The notes beneath the pieces are model-generated. The model had not been told where the DNA came from, ran no database searches, and was given only the letters and a program-made list of their open reading frames with translations. The translations under genes were made by a program, and so were the position numbers. Below are positions 53,734-61,202 of a DNA stretch of 64,000 nucleotides, in pieces. The stretch is from Streptomyces sp. TRM68367 (GTDB taxonomy: Bacteria > Actinomycetota > Actinomycetes > Streptomycetales > Streptomycetaceae): positions 48,970-112,969 of the forward strand of contig NZ_JACTVI010000019.1 of assembly GCF_014495685.1 (NCBI RefSeq), written 5' to 3'. Within the stretch, counting starts at the first letter, position 1. Every line of letters begins with the position of its first letter.

Positions 53734-54606
53734 TCACCTCGGCAGGGCGTCTGCGATGTCCTCCATCACCTCAGACCTCCCCTGATAGGGGAAGTCCGGG
53801 CGCGGCCAGTGAACGACGAAGTCGGTGACACCCACTTCCTCGAACAGACCGGCTGCGTCCCGGAAGGACTCGGCCGATTCCAGGACACCGCCGATCGAGG
53901 GCCCGGTGACGAGGAGCCTGCGCACAGTGGAGGGGTTGCGGCCCGCTTCGTCGCATGCCCGTTCCAGGGCGGCCGTCTGTTCCTTGATCAACCGGACGGA
54001 ATCAGCGTAGGGAGTCGCGTCGAACACGCCCGGCGCCCCTGTCGTGACCCACATGTCCGCGTAACGGGCCGCGAGGCGCATCCCTCGCGGCCCGGTCGCC
54101 GCCACACAGAGGGGCACCCGGGGCCGCTGAACGGATGCCGGCTGCAGCACGGTGTCATGGCACTCGTAGTACGCACCGTCGAAATCGACCGGGTCCTGGC
54201 GCAGCAGTGCGTCGAGCAGTGCGACGAACTCCGCGTACCGGACCGACTGCTGAAGCCTCGTCTGCCGGCCGGTGCGCAGTACGTCCCGATCCGGCCCGCC
54301 CGCACCCACCCCGCACAGCGCGCGGCCCCCCGAGATGTCGTCGAGGGTCATCATCTCCTTGGCGAAGACGACGGGGTCACGGAGCCGGGCGCTGGCCACC
54401 AGGGTGCCGAGTCCCATCCGTGAGGTGACCAGGGCGGCAGCCGTCAGGGTCGGCAGTGCGCCGAACCACGGCCGCTCCCTGAGCCAGCGCCACGCCACAT
54501 GGTCGTACGTCCAGGCGTGGTCGAAGCCCAGGTCCTCGGCCCGCCGCCACACCTCCCTCGCCTGAGGCCAGCGGTGTTCCGGCAGGATGACGACGCCGTA
54601 GCGCAT
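53734..54606 (-). CDS. LLM-class flavin/F420-dependent oxidoreductase
   Basis: 290 residues of the luciferase-like monooxygenase fold. MRYGVVILPEHRWPQAREVW and DLGFDHAWTYDHV at the start, MGLGTLVASARLRDPVVFAK, and SGGRALCGVGAGG are typical of the F420-dependent group in actinomycetes. Product not predictable. GGGGAGCGG lies upstream of the ATG, and four GTGTCCCC repeats lie just beyond it. Confidence 0.88.
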   Translation of the reverse strand: MRYGVVILPEHRWPQAREVWRRAEDLGFDHAWTYDHVAWRWLRERPWFGALPTLTAAALVTSRMGLGTLVASARLRDPVVFAKEMMTLDDISGGRALCGVGAGGPDRDVLRTGRQTRLQQSVRYAEFVALLDALLRQDPVDFDGAYYECHDTVLQPASVQRPRVPLCVAATGPRGMRLAARYADMWVTTGAPGVFDATPYADSVRLIKEQTAALERACDEAGRNPSTVRRLLVTGPSIGGVLESAESFRDAAGLFEEVGVTDFVVHWPRPDFPYQGRSEVMEDIADALPR

Positions 54607-54623
54607 GGTGTTCCGCTCCCCTC

Positions 54624-54655
54624 GTGTCCCCGTGTCCCCGTGTCCCCGTGTCCCC
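54624..54655. repeat. 8-bp tandem repeat (GTGTCCCC x4)
   Basis: Four perfect units in the 5' leader of the oxidoreductase gene, 18 bases from its start codon. Slippage here would alter the leader length, not the protein. Confidence 0.9.
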
Positions 54656-54697
54656 GCGTGTCACTCGCTGCCGCCGCCGGGCTGGGCGCGCGGCCGG

Positions 54698-55351
54698 TCA
54701 GGCGTTGAGGTAGGCGAGCACGGCCAGCACCCGTCGGTGGTCGTCCGGCGCGGGTGGCAGGTCCAGCTTGGTGAAGATGGCGGCGATGCGTTTGGAGACG
54801 GTTGCCTCCGTGATGACGAGGCGGCGGGCGATGGCCGCGTTGGAGCGTCCCTCGGCGATGAGGCCGAGGACCTCCCGCTCCTTGGGGCTGAGCCTCTGCA
54901 GCGGAGTGTGCTGGCGGCTCAGCAACTGCCGTACCACCTCCGGGTCGACCACGGTGCCGCCCCGGGCCACCGAGTCGAGCGCGGACAGGAACTCCTTGAC
55001 CTCGCCGATCCGGTCCTTGAGCAGGTATCCCATGCCCGCGCCCCTCTGGTCGGAGCTGATGAGCTCGGACGCATAGCCCTGCGAGACGTACTGGCTGAGC
55101 ACCAGGACGGCGAGCTTGGGGTTCCCGGCGCGCAGTTGCCGGGCCGCACGCAGTCCGTCGTCGGTGTTGTCCGGTGGCATGCGGACGTCGACGATGACGG
55201 CGTCCGGATTGTGCTCCGCCGCCGCCGAGATCAGCGAGGGAGCGTCACCCACTGAGGCGAGCACGGTGTGCCCGAAGCGCTCGAGCAGACCCACCAGACC
55301 CTCCCGCAGGAGAACCGAGTCCTCCGCGATGACCAGCCTCAGTGATTGCAC
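54698..55351 (-). CDS. NarL/FixJ-family response regulator
   Basis: 217 residues. Receiver domain with the acidic pair E10-D11 and phospho-acceptor D55 in VIVDVRMP, the VLVLSQYVSQGYASEL and YLLKDRIGEVKEFL elements, and a C-terminal LuxR-type helix-turn-helix (LSPKEREVLGLIAEGRSNAA, then IARRLVITEATVSKR). The GTG overlaps the last 13 bases of the sensor kinase gene, so the pair is coupled. The target genes are unknown; the flanking oxidoreductase and exported glycosidase-like genes are candidates. Confidence 0.94.
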   Translation of the reverse strand: MQSLRLVIAEDSVLLREGLVGLLERFGHTVLASVGDAPSLISAAAEHNPDAVIVDVRMPPDNTDDGLRAARQLRAGNPKLAVLVLSQYVSQGYASELISSDQRGAGMGYLLKDRIGEVKEFLSALDSVARGGTVVDPEVVRQLLSRQHTPLQRLSPKEREVLGLIAEGRSNAAIARRLVITEATVSKRIAAIFTKLDLPPAPDDHRRVLAVLAYLNA

Positions 55352-56589
55352 GGAATCTCCACTCTCATGACCGTCGGCCCGCCAGCCGGTGAACTGAGGA
55401 ACATTCTGCCGTTCAGGACCGACAAGCGGTCCGTGATGCCGACCAGTCCGGTCCCCTTCGCGGCGTCGGCCCCACCGACGCCGTCGTCGCGTATCTCCAG
55501 CACGAGCACGTCGCCGCCCAGCCGCCCGCGCACCCAGGCCTGCTGTGCCCGGCTGTGCTTGGCCATGTTGGCCAGCGCCTCGCACACCACGAAGTAGGCG
55601 GTGGACTCCACCTGGGAGGCAAGCCGGTGGGGCAGGGCGATGTCGACCTCCACCGGCACCACCGAGCGGCCGGCGATGTCTCGCACCGCGGGCTCGAGAC
55701 CGCGGTCGGTGAGCACCTGGGGATGGATGTTGTGGATCAGCTCGCGCAGTTCCTGAAGCGCCATCCGAGCCTGCTCCCCGGCCTCGCGCACCTGCCTGGC
55801 GGCGAGCGAGTCGGGGGGCAGGTCGAGACCGGCCAGCCCGAGTTTCATGGACAGCGTCACCAGCCGCTGCTGCGCGCCGTCGTGCAGGTCCCGCTCGATG
55901 CGGCGACGTTCCACCTCGAAGGCGTCCACCAACCGGGCGCGGGATTCCATGACCTGCGTCAGCTCGTTGTCCTCGGGGTCCAGGACGGCCCGGGCCATCG
56001 CGGCCCGCACACCTGCCCAGGCGGCCACCGGGTAGGCCGCGATGGGCAGCAGCACCACACCGATGGCGGGCCCGGCCAGGGCGACGGCGAAGCTCGCGGT
56101 CGGTTGCAACGGAGCGGTCATGAGGAACACCGGCAGTCCGATGGCCACGACGGCGACCCCGATGTCGGTCCACCACAGCACCAGCACCGCGGCCATCCCG
56201 TAGCCGAGTTCCCGCAGACCACAACCGGCCCGCAGCCGCTGCCAGTATCTGGCCCACAGCGGTCCGGTCGGCTCCTCGTCGCCCGTGACCGCCGAAGAGG
56301 CGGTCATCACGAGCCGCAGCCGTCGGCGCTCGAACGCCGCCACCACCCAGGCCACGCCGCCGAGCACGACCAGCACCACCACCACGGCTACCGGTCCGAG
56401 GCCGCCCCACAGCAGGTACAGCAGCCCGGCCAGCCCCGCGAAGCAGCAGCCGATCACGGTGCCGGACAGCAGAAAGGCGAGCGATCGCCAGGGCCAGGAC
56501 GAGGTGAGGAAGCTCAGCGGGCGCTGCGCGAGGGCCTCCAGCGTATTGCGCGCGATCACACCGTGACCGTAGCGGCTGTCCGTGGTCAT
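55339..56589 (-). CDS. NarL-type sensor histidine kinase
   Basis: 416 residues. Two pairs of transmembrane helices (about 35-85 and 128-195) with no large outer domain, then a HisKA_3 dimerisation region with the phospho-acceptor H236 in IERDLHDGAQQRLV, and a HATPase_c domain with VVCEALANMAKHSRA, EIRDDGVGGA and GTGLVGITDRLSVLNG. It probably senses the membrane state or an intramembrane signal. ATG at 56589. Operon with the response regulator. Confidence 0.92.
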   Translation of the reverse strand: MTTDSRYGHGVIARNTLEALAQRPLSFLTSSWPWRSLAFLLSGTVIGCCFAGLAGLLYLLWGGLGPVAVVVVLVVLGGVAWVVAAFERRRLRLVMTASSAVTGDEEPTGPLWARYWQRLRAGCGLRELGYGMAAVLVLWWTDIGVAVVAIGLPVFLMTAPLQPTASFAVALAGPAIGVVLLPIAAYPVAAWAGVRAAMARAVLDPEDNELTQVMESRARLVDAFEVERRRIERDLHDGAQQRLVTLSMKLGLAGLDLPPDSLAARQVREAGEQARMALQELRELIHNIHPQVLTDRGLEPAVRDIAGRSVVPVEVDIALPHRLASQVESTAYFVVCEALANMAKHSRAQQAWVRGRLGGDVLVLEIRDDGVGGADAAKGTGLVGITDRLSVLNGRMFLSSPAGGPTVMRVEIPCNH

Positions 56590-56606
56590 GAGCAGTAGTG
56601 CCAGGT

Positions 56607-58589
56607 CTACTTCGGGGTTATGGACAGCTCTCCCGGGCCGGACGGAGCGTCGGCGGCCGGCACCACCTCCGGCTGCGGTCCGGGCCGGTGGCCGCGCCGG
56701 GCCACGACGACGCTCTCGCCCCGCGCCAGGGGCACGGTGACCGCCCCCGGGCGGACCGCACGCCAGGCCTTTGGCCGTCCTTCCTCGTCGTACACGTCGA
56801 CGGGCCCCTCGATTCCGTGCTCGAGTACCAGCGGCTCGCCTGCCTCGCTGTGCACACGCACCCATTGGGTGCTCCCGCCGCCGCGCCGGGCGTCTACGAG
56901 GAAGGCCCCCGGAGTCCGCAGCCGGGCCACAGCGGCCTCCGGCCACTCGGGTGGGGCCGCCGGGAACACCCGCAGCGTTCCGTTGCCGCAGTCCACCAGG
57001 AGATCGGCGACCACCTGGCCTGCCGCCAGGGACACGGCCACGTCGTCTTCCGGGGCGCCGTCGGCCGCGCCGTGGGGCATTCCGGCACCGGGGCCCGCCA
57101 GGACGTGCCGCAGGTGCGACAACGTGCCGCCCGGGTCCCCCAGGGCCGCCGCGAGACCCGCCGCGGCGACGTACGAGGCGCTGTTCCAGGTGGAGCGCAT
57201 CGAGGCCCAGTGCCGGTAGCTGCGCAGCGCGAGGTCCGCGGGTGTGTCCGGGAGACGTTCCCGCAGCGGATGCAGCCACAGCAGGTGGGAGGCGTGGGTG
57301 TGAGAGCGGCTGAGCGCCACCCCGCGACCGATCATCACCCCGTCCGGCCCCGTGGGGTACGTGGCGAGGCGTGCCCCGATGTCCCGCCAGCGTTCGAGTC
57401 CAGGCTCGCGCAGGCCGAGGCGGCGCGTGGAGTCGAGCAGCGTGGTCACCGCCCAGCGCAGCAGCGCGAGGCCGTGGGCGGCGTCGCAGGCGTCGGCGTA
57501 GTGCGGGGAGTGGGTGGCCGGCAGGTGCAGCCGCCCGTCGGGCTCCTCGACGAGGAAGTGCCCGTAGAAGTCGACCGCCCGCCGCAGCGCGGGGTGCAGC
57601 CAGTCACGCAGGACGCTGTCGTCCATGGTCCTGCGGTACACCGCCTCTACGGCGGGCAGCCCCCAGGAGATGACGGGGCTGGGGGCCCGCCCGCCTTTGG
57701 ACCCGACGCCGGGCAGACCGCCGTACACATGACCGTGGCTCGCCGTGCGAGCGCGGTGCCTCACGGTCCGGACGACGGGGTCCAGGTCGAGGTGGTCGCT
57801 GGTGGCGAGCAACGGGTGACCGAAGCCGGTGACCTGGGCGTCCGGGTCCAGCGCGGCCGCCGCCAGGTAGATCTGACGCCAGTAGAACCGCTGGACCGGC
57901 CGGTCCGGCACCGACAGGAAGCCGCGCCGGTAGTGATCGTGCCACCAGCCGCGGTGCCCGGCGTCGAGCCGTTCTCCGGCGGCTCGTGCCCGGCGGAGCG
58001 CGGCGGCGTCGCTCCCCGCGACCAGGACACGCATCCCGGCACGCGTCTCCTCCTGGTGCGGGTAGGACCGGCCGCCGCGCCGACCGCCCCGGTACTCCCA
58101 GGCCGCCGCCCGTTCGCCCTGATCACTCGTCAGGCGGACCACCAGGACACCGCGGCCGTGCGGGACCAGCGCCGTGAAACGGACCCGGCCGCGGGTCGTT
58201 GCGAGGGTCCCGGTCAGCTCCGCCTGCCACAGGTCCAGTCGCACGTCGACGGCGGTGGGGGTTCCCGCGAGGCGCAGGGCCAGCGCCGCCGACGGCTCCC
58301 GTGTGTCGTCGCCCGTGTCGTACAGCGAGAAGACGACGTCCTCGGGGCGGCTTCCGCGGTGCACGCGCACCCGCAGGGAGCCGTCGCCCAGGTACGGGGC
58401 GCCGCTCCGCTCGTCGGGCAGCCGGTCCCACGTCATCCCGGCGTCCCGCACGGACTCCTCGTAGGGATCTGCCGGCCTGGTCCCGTCCGTCGCACGGGCC
58501 GGTACGGCGGCGAGGGCCGGGCCCGCGGCGGCGCCCAGACCCACGGCCGCGGAGCCCTGCAGGACGGATCGTCTGCGCGGCCCGGTCAC
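56607..58589 (-). CDS. Tat-exported glycoside hydrolase-like protein (GH95-like alpha/alpha barrel)
   Basis: 660 residues. The twin-arginine start TGPRRRSVLQGSAAV and a hydrophobic region ending near ALAAVPARA predict Tat export. The N-terminal beta domain (GAPYLGDGSLRVRVHRG) and the helical barrel (SVPDRPVQRFYWRQIYLAAA, THSPHYADACDAAHGLALL, HTHASHLLWLHP, WNSASYVAAAGLA) recall GH95/GH65-like enzymes, with a beta-sandwich end (NGTLRVFPAAPPEW). I cannot name the catalytic acids with certainty. Its stop overlaps the start side of the glycosyltransferase unit by 4 bases, so they are co-transcribed: the glycosidase lies downstream of the glycosyltransferase. Confidence 0.7.
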   Translation of the reverse strand: MTGPRRRSVLQGSAAVGLGAAAGPALAAVPARATDGTRPADPYEESVRDAGMTWDRLPDERSGAPYLGDGSLRVRVHRGSRPEDVVFSLYDTGDDTREPSAALALRLAGTPTAVDVRLDLWQAELTGTLATTRGRVRFTALVPHGRGVLVVRLTSDQGERAAAWEYRGGRRGGRSYPHQEETRAGMRVLVAGSDAAALRRARAAGERLDAGHRGWWHDHYRRGFLSVPDRPVQRFYWRQIYLAAAALDPDAQVTGFGHPLLATSDHLDLDPVVRTVRHRARTASHGHVYGGLPGVGSKGGRAPSPVISWGLPAVEAVYRRTMDDSVLRDWLHPALRRAVDFYGHFLVEEPDGRLHLPATHSPHYADACDAAHGLALLRWAVTTLLDSTRRLGLREPGLERWRDIGARLATYPTGPDGVMIGRGVALSRSHTHASHLLWLHPLRERLPDTPADLALRSYRHWASMRSTWNSASYVAAAGLAAALGDPGGTLSHLRHVLAGPGAGMPHGAADGAPEDDVAVSLAAGQVVADLLVDCGNGTLRVFPAAPPEWPEAAVARLRTPGAFLVDARRGGGSTQWVRVHSEAGEPLVLEHGIEGPVDVYDEEGRPKAWRAVRPGAVTVPLARGESVVVARRGHRPGPQPEVVPAADAPSGPGELSITPK

Positions 58590-59794
58590 CGGTCGCCGCC
58601 CATCGCGGGACGCGCCTCGAGGGCCAGCTTCTCCAGCACCTCGGCGGCGGCCGTGGGACCGTCGACCTGGCGCATGCGGGCCGAGAGTTCGTCCAGTCTC
58701 CGGCGTACGTTCTCGTCGGTCGTCACCTCGTCGACCGCGGCGACGAAGCGCGCGCCCTCGCTCTCGGCGGGGACGACCACGCCCGCGCCGGTCTCGGCCA
58801 GCCGACGGGCCGTCTCGCGCTGGTCGGCGGCCCTGGGGACGAGCACCATCGGCTTGCCGAGCGCCAGCCCCTCCAGAGCCGAGTTCATGCCGCCGTGGGA
58901 GAGGAACGCGTCACAGCGTGCCAGCACCGCGGACTGCGGCACGTAACTGCGGGCGATCACGTTGTCGGGCAGCGGGCCGAGGTCCGCCGGGTCGGTGTGC
59001 GAGGTGGCGAGGACGACCAGCCAGCGGCTGGAGGCGAAGGCATCGGCGATCTTGCGGAAGAACTCCGGCCCCCGGGTGAACATCGTTCCGGTGGAGACGT
59101 AGAGGGAGGGCTCGCGCTCGATGCGGTCCCAGGGCAGGTCGTCCGCGTACCCGGCGGCGGAGCCGCCCGTTCCCGCGGGCTCGCGCCGCAGCGGCCCGAC
59201 GAAGTGGAAGCGCTCGTCGAACGACTCGCGGGCGGGCTGGAGTTCGGGCACGGTGTTGACCAGGGCGCGCGCGGCTCCGGCCGTCACGCGGCGGCGCAGC
59301 CCCGGCTGGATGCGGGCGAGGCCGAGCAGCCTCACGAGCCTGGCCGCGCGCGGGCCGAGGTTGCGGCGCACCTCGTCCAGCAGGACCTCCTCGCTGATCG
59401 CGTAGGTCACGTAGAAGGAGACGAAGGGCACTTCGGCCGCCTCGGCGGCGCGGATTCCCCAGATGGCCATGATGTCGGCGACGACGACTGCGGGCTCCCA
59501 CTGCTCCCAACGGCCGATGAGTTCTTCGGTCAGCCGGCGCTGTTCTCGGAAGACGTCCCACATCCGCCGCACTCTGCGCATCCGGTGACCGAACGTCGGC
59601 TGTTCCGGAACACCACCGCGCGGCCGGATGTCGATCTCGGTGACCGTGCAGCCCACTTCCCTGAACACCTCGGCGAAGGGGGCGCTGATCACCACGTCGA
59701 CCCGGTGGCCACGCGCCGTCAGTTCCGCCGCGAGCGCGACCATGGGCGTCACGTGGCCGTGCAACGGAAAGGGGGCCAGGAGGTATCGGGTCAT
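58586..59794 (-). CDS. UGT/MGT-type glycosyltransferase
   Basis: 402 residues, GT-B fold of family 1. MTRYLLAPFPLHGHVTPMVA has the acceptor-side His; PSLYVSTGTMFTRG and the C-terminal donor motif AFLSHGGMNSALEGLALGKP (HGG, then PRAADQRETARRL) are characteristic of enzymes that glycosylate macrolides, aromatic and other natural products or inactivate them. The ATG at 59794 has AAAGG 8 bases upstream; a GTG three codons earlier is the alternative. Divergent from the P450 across a 187-base region containing a GAATTC repeat. A role in decorating or detoxifying the product of the P450/VioB-like pair is inferred. Confidence 0.9.
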   Translation of the reverse strand: MTRYLLAPFPLHGHVTPMVALAAELTARGHRVDVVISAPFAEVFREVGCTVTEIDIRPRGGVPEQPTFGHRMRRVRRMWDVFREQRRLTEELIGRWEQWEPAVVVADIMAIWGIRAAEAAEVPFVSFYVTYAISEEVLLDEVRRNLGPRAARLVRLLGLARIQPGLRRRVTAGAARALVNTVPELQPARESFDERFHFVGPLRREPAGTGGSAAGYADDLPWDRIEREPSLYVSTGTMFTRGPEFFRKIADAFASSRWLVVLATSHTDPADLGPLPDNVIARSYVPQSAVLARCDAFLSHGGMNSALEGLALGKPMVLVPRAADQRETARRLAETGAGVVVPAESEGARFVAAVDEVTTDENVRRRLDELSARMRQVDGPTAAAEVLEKLALEARPAMGGDR

Positions 59795-59815
59795 GGACTC
59801 CACCTTTCCACAGGA

Positions 59816-59832
59816 GAATTCACACAGAATTC
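59816..59832. promoter_or_regulatory. GAATTC-ACACA-GAATTC operator candidate
   Basis: Two identical palindromic hexamers whose centres are 11 bases apart, one DNA turn, lie 22 bases before the glycosyltransferase start in the shared divergent control region. Such a site would suit a dimeric repressor. Confidence 0.45.
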
Positions 59833-59981
59833 CCGACCGGCGATCACGACCTTAACAACAACGGGAAAGACAGTCACCGTCATTAAGTCTGAGGCAAAAG
59901 ACGCACGGTGTCGCTGTTACGCGATTCGCCCTGGCCAAGGGCAGTTGACGGTTTCCGAGACGCGGGGCAGGCTGGTGCACC

Positions 59982-61193
59982 ATGACCGCTCCCAGTACGA
60001 CGAGCCTGCTCGACCTGTTCGGTTCTGAATGGGCGGCGAATCCCTACCCATTCTATGCCGAACTGCGTGCGAAATCCCCCGTCCAGTGGGACGAGTGGAT
60101 GCAGTCCTGGGCGATACTCGGCCACCCGGAAATCGTCGCCCTTTCGAAGGACGAGCGTCTTTCCGGCGCCCGGATACCGGAGTTCTACGAGAGCCTTCCG
60201 GAACAGTCGCGCGGGAATGTCGCCCTGCTGGCCAGGACGCTGTCCGACATGATGCTCTTCAATGAGCCACCGCACCACACCAGGCTGCGCCGGCTCATCA
60301 AACCGGGCCTCACACCGCGCTTCGTGCGAGAAATGCGTCCGCTCATCGAGGAGTTGGCGAACGAGCTGCTCGACAAAGTGGTGCCGAGCGGCCGTATGGA
60401 TGTCATCCACGACTTCTCCGAGCCGCTCAGCCGGGGCATCATCGCCAAACTCGCCGGGGTCCCCGACGACGCCGCGTATCTGCTGGAGGGCTGGCAGGGA
60501 CTGCTGCACGAGTTCTTCACCCAGTCCAGCGCCCAGAACGCACGCATCGAGGCACTCAGGGAGTCCTTCGACCGGGGAGCGGCGGCCCGCCGAAGCGGCA
60601 CGGCCGACGATTTCTTCAGCCGGATGATCAGTGCCCAACTGCGCGACGCCGACTACACCGAGGACGAGATCTTCGCCAATTTCCTGCTGCTCATCGACGC
60701 GGGGCAGGCGACGACCACCCATCTCATCGGCAACGCGGTCCTCGCCCTGCTGCACAACGACGAGCAGACCCGGCTGCTGCGCGACAGCCCGGAGATGACC
60801 ACGAACGCCGCCCACGAGCTGATGCGGTACGACAGTTCCGTCCAGTTCACCACCCGGATCGCCCTAGCGGACATCGACATCGGCGGGCAGCTGATCCGCG
60901 CGGGCCAGTCCGTGACCCTGGTCCTCGGTTCGGGAAACCGCGATCCCCGGCGCTACACCGACCCGGACGCGCTGGACATCACCCGCCGGGCCGCCGACCA
61001 CCTGTCCTTCGGGCACGGCATCCACTACTGCCTGGGCGCCGCGCTCGCCCTGTCCGAGATCGATGTCGCGATGCGAACGCTGCTGCGCCGCGTCGCCGGA
61101 TGGGCGCCCGCCGTGGCCGAGCCCGAGTGGCTCGACAGCATCAACTTCCGTTTCCTGAAACGGCTCCCGATCACCTTCGAGCCACGCGACTGA
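59982..61193 (+). CDS. Cytochrome P450
   Basis: 403 residues, a soluble bacterial P450. The haem-ligand C350 is in FGHGIHYCLGAALA, the I-helix AGQATT is at 240-245, with the oxygen-activating Thr pair, and the K-helix ExxR is E279 and R282 in HELMRYDS. The acid usually before the I-helix Thr is replaced by Gln-Ala (AGQATT rather than AGHET or AGEDT), which occurs in P450s with unusual chemistry. The VioB-like gene begins 9 bases after the stop, so the two are one unit. A redox partner is not encoded in the window. Confidence 0.93.
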   Translation: MTAPSTTSLLDLFGSEWAANPYPFYAELRAKSPVQWDEWMQSWAILGHPEIVALSKDERLSGARIPEFYESLPEQSRGNVALLARTLSDMMLFNEPPHHTRLRRLIKPGLTPRFVREMRPLIEELANELLDKVVPSGRMDVIHDFSEPLSRGIIAKLAGVPDDAAYLLEGWQGLLHEFFTQSSAQNARIEALRESFDRGAAARRSGTADDFFSRMISAQLRDADYTEDEIFANFLLLIDAGQATTTHLIGNAVLALLHNDEQTRLLRDSPEMTTNAAHELMRYDSSVQFTTRIALADIDIGGQLIRAGQSVTLVLGSGNRDPRRYTDPDALDITRRAADHLSFGHGIHYCLGAALALSEIDVAMRTLLRRVAGWAPAVAEPEWLDSINFRFLKRLPITFEPRD

Positions 61194-61202
61194 GAGGCGC
61201 CA

